A stretch of 55,767 nt of DNA. Source: Paracoccus fontiphilus. GTDB taxonomy: Bacteria; Pseudomonadota; Alphaproteobacteria; Rhodobacterales; Rhodobacteraceae. Within the stretch, counting starts at the first letter, position 1; each line of letters starts with the position of its first letter. Position numbers and translations under genes: made by a program. Shown piece after piece: positions 24,580 through 32,897 of this stretch. The DNA lies in the NCBI RefSeq assembly GCF_017356265.1, contig NZ_JAFNAW010000041.1, positions 1 to 55,767 of the forward strand, written 5' to 3'. Under the pieces are notes generated by a model, which did no database searches, was not told the DNA's origin, and was given only the letters and a program-made list of their open reading frames with translations.

Positions 24580-25650
24580 ATGAGATCACTCTCTCTTCTT
24601 GTTTCCGGGCTGCTTGCGCTGCTCTGCGCCGTCCCGGCCTTGGCGCAGGAGGATCTGCGACCGGCCAAGCTGATGGTGGTGCAGCCGTCGCAGGATGTCG
24701 TCAGTCGCCGTTTCTTTGGCCGGATCACGGCGCGGAATACCGTCGATCTGTCCTTCCGCGCCGGAGGTCAGATCGAGAAACTGCCCATCCGTGAAGGCGA
24801 ATTCGTCAAGCAGGGCGATCTGCTTGGCAAATTGGATACCGGTCCCTTCGAACGCGCGGTGCGCGAGGCGCAGGCCCAGCTGGATCAGGCCGAAAGACAG
24901 TTGAAACGCGTGACCGAACTGGGTGCCGGGATCGTGCCGCAGGCCGATATCGACGATGCCCGCACCGCCCGCGACGTGGCGCAGGTCGGCTATGACGATG
25001 CGGTCGAAAACCTTGAGGACGCGGCCCTGATCGCGCCGTTCGACGCGCTGATCTCGCAGCGTCTGGCGGACCGTTATGCGACCATCGCGGCGGGCGAGCC
25101 GATCGTGCGCGCCCATGACATGAGCGAGGTCCAGATCGAGATAAAGGCCCCCGAAATCCTGTTTCGCAAGTTCGGCGAACAGCCGGAATTCGCGGCCAAG
25201 GCGCGGCTGACTCATGACGGCCCGCTGTATCCGCTGGAATTTCGCGAACTGACCGCCGAGGCGACCGAGGTGGGCCAGACCTATCGCGTGTCCTTCGCGC
25301 TGACGACGGACACGCCCGACCATCTGCTGCCCGGCGCTTCGGCGACCGTGCTGACCGAAATTTCGCGCGCGGATGGCAATGGTGTGGTGATCCTGCCTGC
25401 CAGCGCATTGCGTTTCGCGCCTGATGGCACGGCGCAGGTGCTGGTCTTTGCCGCCGATGAGGGCGACGCGCAGACCGGAACGCTGACTGCCCATGACGTG
25501 GTGATCGAGCCCGGATCGGGCACCTCTTTCCGCATGATCGAGGGGCCGGAGCACGGCGCGACCATCGTGGCTGCCGGCGCGGCCATGCTGTCCGATGGCG
25601 ACCGCGTGCGTCGCTTTGGCGGTCTGTCGGATGACGGGGGGCAGCCATGA
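24580..25650 (+). CDS. RND efflux membrane-fusion protein
   Basis: A 356-residue periplasmic adaptor with a cleavable signal peptide (MRSLSLLVSGLLALLCAVPALAQ, Sec type) and no obvious lipobox. It has biotinyl-lipoyl halves (SFRAGGQIEKLPIREGEFVKQGDLL and AALIAPFDALISQRLADRY), a short coiled-coil hairpin between them (about 85-150) and a beta-barrel/membrane-proximal domain. ATG 24580 is chosen for the signal peptide and the CGAAGG ribosome-binding site. Its stop overlaps the start of the RND pump by four bases, so the two are translationally coupled. No outer-membrane factor gene is present, so the pump must borrow a TolC-like channel. Confidence 0.92.
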   Translation: MRSLSLLVSGLLALLCAVPALAQEDLRPAKLMVVQPSQDVVSRRFFGRITARNTVDLSFRAGGQIEKLPIREGEFVKQGDLLGKLDTGPFERAVREAQAQLDQAERQLKRVTELGAGIVPQADIDDARTARDVAQVGYDDAVENLEDAALIAPFDALISQRLADRYATIAAGEPIVRAHDMSEVQIEIKAPEILFRKFGEQPEFAAKARLTHDGPLYPLEFRELTAEATEVGQTYRVSFALTTDTPDHLLPGASATVLTEISRADGNGVVILPASALRFAPDGTAQVLVFAADEGDAQTGTLTAHDVVIEPGSGTSFRMIEGPEHGATIVAAGAAMLSDGDRVRRFGGLSDDGGQP

Positions 25651-28600
25651 ACCTTGCACGCAAGGCGATCGAAGCCTCGCTGCTGACCTGGCTGCTGATC
25701 CTGGGTTGTCTGGGGGGCGGGCTGTGGGGCTATCTGAATGTCGGGCGGCTGGAAGACCCGGCCTTCACGATCAAGACGGCGGTGGTCTTTACCAGCTATC
25801 CGGGCGCCACGGCGGCGCAGGTCGCGCGCGAAGTGACCGAGCCGCTGGAATCCGCGATTCAGCAGATGGGCGTGCTGGATACCGTGACCTCATCGAACAA
25901 GCCCGGCCAGTCGCGTATCGACGTGGAAATCCTGCCGACGGTCAAGGGCGATGAGCTGCCGCAGGTCTGGGACGAGCTGCGCAACCGCGTCGCCGATGCC
26001 GCCGGGCAACTGCCCGAAGGCGCGGCCCAGCCCATCGTCAACGACGATTTCGGCGATGTCTTCGGCATCTATTTCGCCGTGACCGCGCCGGGTTTTTCCG
26101 ATGCCGAGATCCACGAGATTTCCAGCTTTCTTCGGCGCGAGATCCTGACCGTCGATGGTGTTGCCGACGTGTCGGTCGCGGGCCTGCCCGAAGAGGCGGT
26201 CTATGTCATGCCCGACATGGCCATCGCGTCCAATCTGGGCGTCCCGCCCGCCGCGCTGACCCAACAGATCAGGGCCGCCGCGCAGATCGCCTCGGCCGGG
26301 TCGCTGGCCGCGGATGGCAAGCGGTTCGATCTGGACGTGCCCCGCAGCACCGACAGCGTGGACGCGCTGCGCGAATTGACCATCAATGTCGGCAGCACGG
26401 TCGTTCAGATGACCGATATCGCCACGGTCGAACGGGGCCGCGTCGAAACGCCGCGCCAGATCATCCGTTTTAACGGCCAAGAGGCGTTCACCCTGGGTGT
26501 CTCCGGGATCGCCTCGGAAAACATTGTCGATATCGGCAATCGCGTGGATGCAAAGCTGCAGGACCTGCGCGGCGATCTTCCTCATGGCGTTGAATTTCAC
26601 CCGATCTATCAGCAGCATGTCGTGGTCGATGAATCCTCGACCGGGTTTCTGAAGAACCTGGCCATGTCGGTCGCGCTGGTGGTGATCGTGCTGGCGGTGT
26701 TCATGGGGTGGCGGTCTGCGGTGGTTGTCGGCGCGACGCTGTTTCTGAACGTGATCGGCACCTTCTTCTTCATGGCGCTTGGCGGCATCGAGATGGAGCG
26801 GATCTCGCTTGGGGCGCTGATTATCGCCATGGGGATGCTGGTCGACAATTCGATCGTCGTGGCCGAGGCGATGCAGATCAAGATGCAGGGCGGCAAAACG
26901 TCCCGCGAGGCGGCGGATGAGGGCGCAAGCCGCATTCAGTTGCCGCTGCTGGGCGCGACCGTCATCGGGATCATGGCCTTTGCCGGGATCGGTCTTTCGC
27001 CCGACGCGACCGGCGAATTCCTGTTCTCGCTGTTCGCCGTCGTCGGGATCTCACTGTTGCTATCCTGGGTATTGGCGCTGACCGTCACGCCGCTGCTGGC
27101 GCATTACGTGTTCAAGCGTGGCAACGAAGGCGATGACGGCTATTCCGGCCCGATCTTCAACGCCTATCGCAAGGTGCTGGGCTTGTCTTTGCGCGTGCGC
27201 TGGCTGTTTCTGGCCGGTATGGTCGTGGTGACGGCATTGTGCTATCGCGGCTTTGCTCAGGTTCCGCAGCAGTTCTTTCCCGACAGCAACACGCCGATCT
27301 TCTACGCCCATTACAAGCTGCCGCAGGGCAGCGACATTCAGGCGGTATCGCGCGATTTGGAACAGGCCGAGGATTGGCTGCTGCAACGCGATGACGTCAC
27401 CTCGGTGGCAAGCTTCATCGGCGGTGGCGCCACGCGCTTCATGCTGACCTATTCGCCCGAGGAATCGATGCCGACCTATGGGCATCTGATCATCAGGACC
27501 GAAACGCTGGACGCGATCCCGCCCCTGCTGGACGATCTGAATGCCTTTGGCCGCGAGACCTTGTTCGCGGGCGAGTTCCGCACCGAACGCCTGGCCTTCG
27601 GGCCGGGCGGCGGGGCGCCGATTCAGGCGCGGATTTCAGGGTCCGATCCGGCGGTGCTGCGCGATCTGGCCCAGCAGGTCAGCGATACATTGAAGGCGCA
27701 GGACGCGCCGCTGATGGATATCCGCACGGATTGGCGCGAATACGAACCCGTGCTGGTGCCGCAATATGCCACCCAGCGTGCGCAGACGGCGGGGATCACA
27801 CGCTCCGACATTGCCGACGCCAGCCTGATGGCGACCGAGGGCATGACCGTTGCCACCTATCAGGAAGGCGACCGGCAGATCCCCATCCGCATCCGGTCGC
27901 GCGAATTCGGGGAAACCCCCGATCTGTGGGAGCAGATGATCTATTCCGATGCGGCGGGCGATTACCTGCGGATGGAACAGCTGATCGACCAGATCGACTG
28001 GCAGCCGCGCAACACCCTGATTCAGCGGCGTAACCGCGTGCCTACGATCACGGTCGAGGCGGGCCTGCCAAGCGGCACCAACGCCTCGGCGGTCTTTTCC
28101 CAGATCCGCGACGCGGTCGAGACCGTGCCGATGCCCAGTGGCTATCGCATGGAATGGGGCGGCGAATATGAAAGCAGCACCGATGCGCAGGAAAGCCTGG
28201 GCGGGCAACTGCCGATGACGATCCTGATCATGATCCTGATCTCGATCCTGCTGTTTGGCCGGTTGCGTCAGCCGCTTATCGTCTGGCTGCTGGTGCCGAT
28301 GGCGGTGAACGGCGTGGTGATCGGCCTGCTGGTCACCGGGTTGCCGTTTTCCTTCACCGCACTGCTGGGCCTTTTATCGCTGTCGGGGATGTTGCTGAAG
28401 AACGGCATCGTGCTGGTCGAGGAAATCGATCTGGTCCGCGCCGAGGGCGTGCCCTTCCGCCACGCGATCATCGAGGCATCGACCTCGCGTCTGCGGCCCG
28501 TGGTTCTGGCGGCGGCGACGACGATCCTGGGCATGGCACCGTTGTTGTGGGATCCGTTCTTTGCCTCGATGTCGGTGACGATCATGGGCGGGCTGGCCTT

Positions 28601-28697
28601 TGCGACGATCCTGACCCTGATCGCCGCGCCGACCTTCTACTATGTGCTGTTCAGCCGCGAACATAAGGCCGAGGCCGCGATCCAGCCCACGCTTTAG
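25647..28697 (+). CDS. RND-family multidrug/solute efflux transporter
   Basis: A 1016-residue inner-membrane pump of the AcrB/MexF superfamily (HAE-type). Twelve transmembrane segments are arranged as one plus five in each half, with two large periplasmic loops (about 35-330 and 545-850). Family features include YPGATAAQVAREVTEPLE, the MDR-type block LGALIIAMGMLVDNSIVVAEAM with the Asp of the proton relay in TM4, and the second-half repeat LLSLSGMLLKNGIVLVEEID. The start overlaps the adaptor stop. Divergence from the classical AcrB core suggests the branch of smaller exporters with a single adaptor. Substrates are unknown. Confidence 0.93.
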   Translation: MNLARKAIEASLLTWLLILGCLGGGLWGYLNVGRLEDPAFTIKTAVVFTSYPGATAAQVAREVTEPLESAIQQMGVLDTVTSSNKPGQSRIDVEILPTVKGDELPQVWDELRNRVADAAGQLPEGAAQPIVNDDFGDVFGIYFAVTAPGFSDAEIHEISSFLRREILTVDGVADVSVAGLPEEAVYVMPDMAIASNLGVPPAALTQQIRAAAQIASAGSLAADGKRFDLDVPRSTDSVDALRELTINVGSTVVQMTDIATVERGRVETPRQIIRFNGQEAFTLGVSGIASENIVDIGNRVDAKLQDLRGDLPHGVEFHPIYQQHVVVDESSTGFLKNLAMSVALVVIVLAVFMGWRSAVVVGATLFLNVIGTFFFMALGGIEMERISLGALIIAMGMLVDNSIVVAEAMQIKMQGGKTSREAADEGASRIQLPLLGATVIGIMAFAGIGLSPDATGEFLFSLFAVVGISLLLSWVLALTVTPLLAHYVFKRGNEGDDGYSGPIFNAYRKVLGLSLRVRWLFLAGMVVVTALCYRGFAQVPQQFFPDSNTPIFYAHYKLPQGSDIQAVSRDLEQAEDWLLQRDDVTSVASFIGGGATRFMLTYSPEESMPTYGHLIIRTETLDAIPPLLDDLNAFGRETLFAGEFRTERLAFGPGGGAPIQARISGSDPAVLRDLAQQVSDTLKAQDAPLMDIRTDWREYEPVLVPQYATQRAQTAGITRSDIADASLMATEGMTVATYQEGDRQIPIRIRSREFGETPDLWEQMIYSDAAGDYLRMEQLIDQIDWQPRNTLIQRRNRVPTITVEAGLPSGTNASAVFSQIRDAVETVPMPSGYRMEWGGEYESSTDAQESLGGQLPMTILIMILISILLFGRLRQPLIVWLLVPMAVNGVVIGLLVTGLPFSFTALLGLLSLSGMLLKNGIVLVEEIDLVRAEGVPFRHAIIEASTSRLRPVVLAAATTILGMAPLLWDPFFASMSVTIMGGLAFATILTLIAAPTFYYVLFSREHKAEAAIQPTL

Positions 28698-28716
28698 CAC
28701 CTGTCATGCCAATCCG

Positions 28717-28748
28717 CCGTGGCCCCGGATACGGGGCCACGGTTCTTT
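28717..28748 (+). terminator. Rho-independent terminator after the RND operon
   Basis: Perfect 11-bp stem CCGTGGCCCCG / CGGGGCCACGG with GATA loop, followed by TTCTTT. It starts 20 bases after the pump stop codon. The stem is symmetrical and could also act on the opposite strand. Confidence 0.85.
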
Positions 28749-28913
28749 GAGGGTAAGATCGTCAGCGGCTGGCCGCGCCGATAGGCCAAGAACCTCAGTG
28801 CGTTGTCCCGTCACCGCATAGGCGGAAAAGTCCCAGTCCGGATGGGTCCACCGGAATGCGTGCTGCACGTGGTCCACGGTCCCGAACATCATTGAAAACC
28901 ACGAGCGTTCGGG

Positions 28914-29410
28914 TCACTTGCCGACCGCCATCGGTAGGGCCAGCGACAATTGTGGAACGAAGGCCACCAACAGCAAGACCGCGACCAGCGGGATCAGGAA
29001 AGGCGCGGTCGCCCGGACGCAGCGATCGAATCTGACGCCCGATACCGCCGCCAGCACATACAGGACCAGACCGACAGGCGGTGTCAGCAATCCGATCGTC
29101 AGCGCCAGCACGATGACCACGCCCAGATGGACCGGATCGATCCCGACCGAGGTGGCGACTGGCAGCAGCACCGGCACCAGAATGGTGATCGCCGCAACGG
29201 TTTCCAGAAACAGCCCAAGCACAAGGACGATCAACAGGATCGCAAGCATCACGAAGGCCGGGCTGTCCGAGATTGACAGGATCGACCCCGAAAGATGGGC
29301 CGCGATCTGGTTCGACACCAGTATCCACGCAAAGATCGCCGCGCTGGCGATGATCAGAAGGATCGCCCTGGTGGTCTGCAACGTGTCGAAACTGACGCGC
29401 AGAAGATGTC
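28914..29410 (-). pseudogene. TRAP transporter large permease (DctM type), C-terminal fragment
   Basis: About 165 residues of the C-terminal half of a TRAP/DctM permease: FDTLQTTRAILLIIASAAIFAW, ILLIVLVLGLFLETVAAITILVPVLLP, IDPVHLGVVIVLALTIGLLTPPVGLVLYV, and SGVRFDRCVRATAPFLIPL. A full protein has about 430 residues and twelve helices; the first half is absent. Similarity ends at 29410, where the sequence changes to the first codons of an IS110-type transposase. The stop codon is normal. No DctP or DctQ genes are nearby. The fragment cannot make a functional transporter. Confidence 0.88.
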
Positions 29411-29556
29411 GCCAGATCCAGTCCGACCGTGATAAACTCCGACATGACCGCCTCCCAATTTGGATTGTCGCGATCCCACCTTGGCACATCGATGCCGCCG
29501 GGGGGGGGGGCGGTTACAGCATCAGAGCCCATTGTCGTCTATCGGTCCCTGACCTA
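29411..29556 (-). pseudogene. 5' relic of an IS110-family element
   Basis: From ATG 29445 the minus strand reads MSEFITVGLDLA, matching the N-terminus of IS110 transposases (usually followed by KSVFQVHG), which includes the first Asp of the DEDD site. After the first two bases of codon 12 (at 29411) the sequence switches to TRAP permease. GGGAGG upstream could be its ribosome-binding site. The stretch 29446-29556 would correspond to the non-coding left end, which in IS110 elements encodes the bridge RNA. It contains an 11-G run (29500-29510), which may be a sequence error. The relic is cut on its other side by the IS5-type element. Confidence 0.6.
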
Positions 29557-30397
29557 GGGTCAGGACTCGTTCTCGATCATAGCCAGAAGATGACGGTAGC
29601 GGCGAGAAGGATGGCGGAGAAGAATGTCTCGGGGCATCGGTCGTATCGGGTGGCAACGCGCCTCCAGTCCTTGAGGCGCCCGAACATGATCTCGATGCGG
29701 TTGCGGCGCTTGTAGCGCCGCTTGTCGTATTTGACCGCCTTCTTGCGGTTCTTCCGGCCGGGAATGCATACCCTTATCCCCTTGTCTTTCAACGCTTCTC
29801 GGAACCATTCGGCATCATACCCTCTGTCCGCAAGCATCCAGCCAGCCTTTGGCAAGCTGCTCAGCAGGGCCGCTGCTCCGGTGTAGTCGCTCACTTGCCC
29901 GGCCGACATGAAGAACTGGATCGGGCGTCCTTTCGCGTCGGTGACTGCGTGCAGCTTGGTGTTCATGCCGCCTTTCGTTCGCCCGATCTGGCGCCCGCGC
30001 CCCCTTTTTTCACCCCAAGGCTCGAGGCCGTGCGATGTGCTTTCAGATAGGTCGCGTCGATCATGATCGTCTTGTGTTCGGCGCTCTCGGCGGCCAGGCC
30101 CATCATAATCCGGGCGAAGACCCCGTTCTCGCTCCAGCGTTTCCAGCGGTTGTAGAGCGTCTTGGCGGGCCCGTATTCCCTCGGCGCGTCGCACCATCGC
30201 AAACCATTGCGGTTGATGAAGATTATGCCGCTCAGAACACGCCGGTCATCGACGCGGGGCCTGCCATGGCTCTTGGGAAAGAAGGGTTTGAGGCGCGCCA
30301 TCTGCGCCTCGCTCAGCCAGAAAAGGTTGCTCATCAATCAGGTCTCCTTGCGGGGCCTGAATCACGTCAAACGCCTGAAATCAATGGGTCTGGAGCC
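29557..30397 (-). mobile_element. IS5-family, IS427-type element at the carB junction
   Basis: An 841-bp element with imperfect inverted ends: GGGTCAGGACTC at 29557-29568 against GGCTCCAGACCC read inward from 30397. Both ends abut TA (29555-29556 and 30398-30399), the target dinucleotide of this IS group. The transposase is in two frames. The right side adjoins carB at a Tyr codon, but the left side is not carB sequence, so this copy is not a simple insertion in carB. Confidence 0.82.
29577..30337 (-). CDS. IS427-type transposase made by -1 frameshifting
   Basis: Two overlapping frames encode one IS5-family transposase. The first (30337 to 29963) has the DUF4096-type N-terminal domain LFWLSEAQMARLKPFFPKSHGRPRVDDRRVLSGIIF and the first catalytic region IMIDATYLKAHRTASSLG. 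The second (to 29577) supplies GGMNTKLHAVTDAKGRP, LADRGYDAEWFREAL with the second Asp, and KRRYKRRNRIEIMFGRLKDWRRVATRYD with the Glu. The frames join at a run of six A followed by five G (30000-30010), where a -1 slip continues the protein. This is the usual programmed frameshift of the group. Both frames are intact. Confidence 0.88.
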
Positions 30398-31411
30398 TAC
30401 CTGTCGGGCGCCATCGAGGTCGATGTGGACGCGCTGTCGGACGGCGAAACCGTCCATGTCGCCGGCATCATGGAGCATATCGAGGAAGCCGGCGTCCATT
30501 CCGGCGACAGCGCCTGCTGCCTGCCGCCGCATACGCTGGACGCCGCCACCATCGACGAGTTGAAGCGCCAGACGGTCGCCATGGCCCGTGCCCTGAACGT
30601 GCGCGGGTTGATGAACGTCCAGTTCGCCATCAAGGACGGCACCATCTACGTGCTGGAGGTCAACCCCCGCGCCTCGCGCACCGTGCCCTTCGTCGCCAAG
30701 GCCACCGACAGCGCCATCGCGTCCATCGCGGCGCGGCTGATGGCGGGCGAGCCGATGTCGAACTTCCCCGCCCGCGCGCCCTATCCCGAAGGCGTCGGCC
30801 CCGAGGACGACCTGCCCTTCGCCGACCCCCTGACGCTGGCCGACCCCCTCACCCCTTGGTATTCTGTCAAGGAAGCCGTGCTGCCCTTCGCCCGCTTCCC
30901 CGGCGTCGACACGCTGCTCGGGCCGGAGATGCGTTCCACCGGCGAGGTCATGGGCTGGGACCGCAACTTCGCCCGCGCCTTCCTGAAGGCGCAGATGGGC
31001 GCGGGCACCCACCTGCCGGACGAGGGCCGCGTGTTCATCTCCGTGAAGGAAGCCGACAAGACCGAGGCCTTGGCCCAGGCCGCGCGCGACCTGCTGTCCA
31101 TGGGCTTCTCGCTTGTCGCCACCAGCGGCACCGCCGACTGGCTGGCCCGGGCCGGGGTCCAGGCCGACCGCGTGAACAAGGTCTACGAAGGCCGTCCGAA
31201 CATCGTGGACCGTCTGAAGAACGGCGACATCGCGATGGTCCTGAACACCACCGAAGGCGCGCAGGCCATCGCGGACTCGCGCGAGATCCGCGCCGTCGCC
31301 CTTTACGACAAGATCCCGTACTTCACCACGGCGGCCGGCAGCATCGCGGCAGTCGCGGCGATCAAGTCGCGGGGCGAGGGCGAGGTCGGCGTGCGGGCGC
31401 TGCAGGCCTGA
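30398..31411 (+). pseudogene. carB: Carbamoyl-phosphate synthase large subunit, C-terminal third only
   Basis: From 30398 the frame reads YLSGAIEVDVDALSDGETV and contains the end of the second ATP-grasp domain (NVQFAIKDGTIYVLEVNPRASRTVPFVAKATD) and the whole MGS-like allosteric domain (MGWDRNFARAFLKAQMGAG to VRALQA). About 337 of roughly 1,100 residues are present. CarB makes carbamoyl phosphate for arginine and pyrimidines, so such a loss would normally cause auxotrophy unless another copy exists. The break falls exactly at the IS427-type end, at the TA of a Tyr codon. The reading frame continues upstream into the IS, but that part is not CarB. Confidence 0.92.
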
Positions 31412-31552
31412 GAGGAGTTTCTCGCCTGGATCCAGCCGCAAACCCAGGCTTTCAGAGGTCCAGCCCTGAAAAGGGAGTGTTCGCTGACCTGTTTTGCGGT
31501 GATGAGTCCGAGGACCAGGGATCGACCCCCTGGACCAATCCTCTAAGAACAT

Positions 31553-32352
31553 CTAACAAAACCGTTTGATCTGGTTTAGGCAGATGAGGGCGCAGCCGAG
31601 GATCACGAAAGCCTCGTGGATGTCGGCGCGCCGCTCGTAGCGGATGGCGAGGCGGCGAAAGCGGTTGAGCCATGCCAGTGTCCGCTCGACGACCCAACGG
31701 TGCCGGCCCAGGCTTTCGCTGCTGTCCATGCCGCGCCGGGCAATGCGCGGCTTGATCGCACGTTTCCGGCATTCGCTCCGGCAGCGGTGATGGTCATAGG
31801 CCTTGTCAGCGTGGAGCTTGCCGGGGCGCTTGCGGGGACGGCCACGGCCATGGCGCACGCCAGGCACGGCATCCAGAGCGGGTGCCAGCATCATGCTGTC
31901 GTGCCGGTTGGCCGGGCTCAGGCGCACCCCGAGCGGGGTGCCCCGCAGGTCGACCACAAGATGGCGCTTCGTGCCCGGTTTGCCGCGATCCGTGGGGTTC
32001 GGGCCGGTCTCGGCACCCCCCTTTTCGCAGCAACGGCGGCGCTATCAAGGGACGCTCGGCTCCAGTCCAGTTGTCCCGCCTCAGAGAGGCGCTCCAGAAG
32101 AACGCGATGAAGCCTGGTCCAGACGCCGGCTGCCTGCCAGTCGCGCAGCCTGCGCCAGCAGGTCATGCCGGAGCAGCCAAACTCACGCGGCAGCATCTCC
32201 CAGGGAATGCCAGATCGCAGAACGAAAATGATGCCGGCCAACGCCAGCCGGTCATCGCATCGAGGGCGGCCGCCCTTCGGCTTCGGCCGCTCCCTTGGCA
32301 GGAGCGGCGCAATGGCCTCCCACAGATCATCGGATACAAGGGGCTTGCTCAT
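31553..32352 (-). CDS. IS427-type transposase made by -1 frameshifting
   Basis: The first frame (32352 to 31918) holds the N-terminal domain MSKPLVSDDLWEAIAPLLP, GGRPRCDDRLALAGIIFVLRSGIPWEMLP and the first Asp in RASLDSAAVAAKRG. The second frame (ending 31553) continues with GAETGPNPTDRGKPGTKRH, then VDLRGTPLGVRLSPANRHDS, ADKAYDHHRCR with the second Asp, and RWVVERTLAWLNRFRRLAIRYERR with the Glu. The frames meet at four A followed by six G on the coding strand (32016-32025), consistent with a -1 slip. The stop lies inside the left inverted repeat. It differs clearly in sequence from the transposase at 29577-30337. Confidence 0.88.
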
Positions 32353-32478
32353 GGCCTCTCAACGCATGAGCAGCGGTTTTGTTAGGCGCTCTACGCAATG
32401 GCCTCCCACAGATCATCGGATACAAGGGGCTTGCTCATGGCCTCTCAACGCATGAGCAGCGGTTTTGTTAGGCGCTCT
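32308..32478. repeat. Tandem direct repeat of the IS right end, 86-bp period
   Basis: Bases 32308-32392 and 32394-32478 are identical over 85 positions. Each copy contains the first 15 codons of the transposase gene and the terminal inverted repeat. The outer copy ends in a TAG after those 15 codons. This could arise from an aberrant transposition or a replication slip. Confidence 0.9.
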
Positions 32479-32492
32479 TAGACCGGCTGCGA

Positions 32493-32762
32493 TCAGCGAC
32501 GCAGGCCCAGCTTGCCGATCAGGTCGGTATAGCGGGCTTCGTCCTTCTTCTTCAGGTAGTCCAGCAGCTTGCGGCGCTGCGCCACCAGCTTCAGAAGACC
32601 ACGACGCGAGTGGTTGTCCTTCTTGTGGGTCTTGAAGTGCTCGGTCAGGGTGGCGATGCGCGACGACAGGATCGCGACCTGCACTTCGGCCGAACCGGTA
32701 TCGCCGGCCTTGGTGCCGAATTCCTGGATGACGCGGGCTTTTTCTTCAACGGTGATCGACAT
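32493..32762 (-). CDS. rpsO: 30S ribosomal protein S15
   Basis: An 89-residue protein of standard S15 length: [36 protein letters not shown], then [29 protein letters not shown], the 16S rRNA-binding helices. S15 binds the central domain of 16S rRNA early in 30S assembly. AAGGAG lies about five bases before the ATG, within sequence that can pair with nearby CCTTT, so the start region may be partly structured, as known for autoregulated rpsO leaders. The IS427-type element begins 14 bases after its stop, where pnp would be expected in many genomes. Confidence 0.97.
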   Translation of the reverse strand: MSITVEEKARVIQEFGTKAGDTGSAEVQVAILSSRIATLTEHFKTHKKDNHSRRGLLKLVAQRRKLLDYLKKKDEARYTDLIGKLGLRR

Positions 32763-32897
32763 CGGGATCTCCTTTCAGGAAAGGGGTTATGGCGCAGGCC
32801 GGGATGTCGTCCAGCACTGGCCCGTGGAGTGTCCGCCCGGCAGACGCCGGAGGATGCGCGCCTATAAGGGAAAAGCCGCCGAAAGGAAAGGGGGTCG

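Larger units (their letters stand above)
31546..32478 (-). mobile_element. IS5-family, IS427-type element with a duplicated right end
   Basis: The left end AGAACATCTAACAAAACCG (31546-31564) matches the inverse complement of 32460-32478 at 16 of 19 positions. TA flanks both ends (31544-31545 and 32479-32480). The right end is present twice in tandem with an 86-bp period, so a second internal inverted repeat lies at 32374-32392. Without the extra copy the element is 847 bp. It sits between carB and rpsO, 14 bases beyond the rpsO stop. Confidence 0.88.

Noticed and set aside
28704..28892. A 62-codon minus-strand frame just after the TRAP fragment
   Set aside because: It runs through the terminator stem at 28717-28748, has no recognisable family and follows a truncated gene. 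It could be the start of a decayed downstream gene but cannot be supported.
31412..31545. A possible tRNA-like fragment between carB and the IS element
   Set aside because: The GGTCGATCCCTGG-type stretch resembles a T-arm, but no acceptor, anticodon or D-arm pairing could be built.
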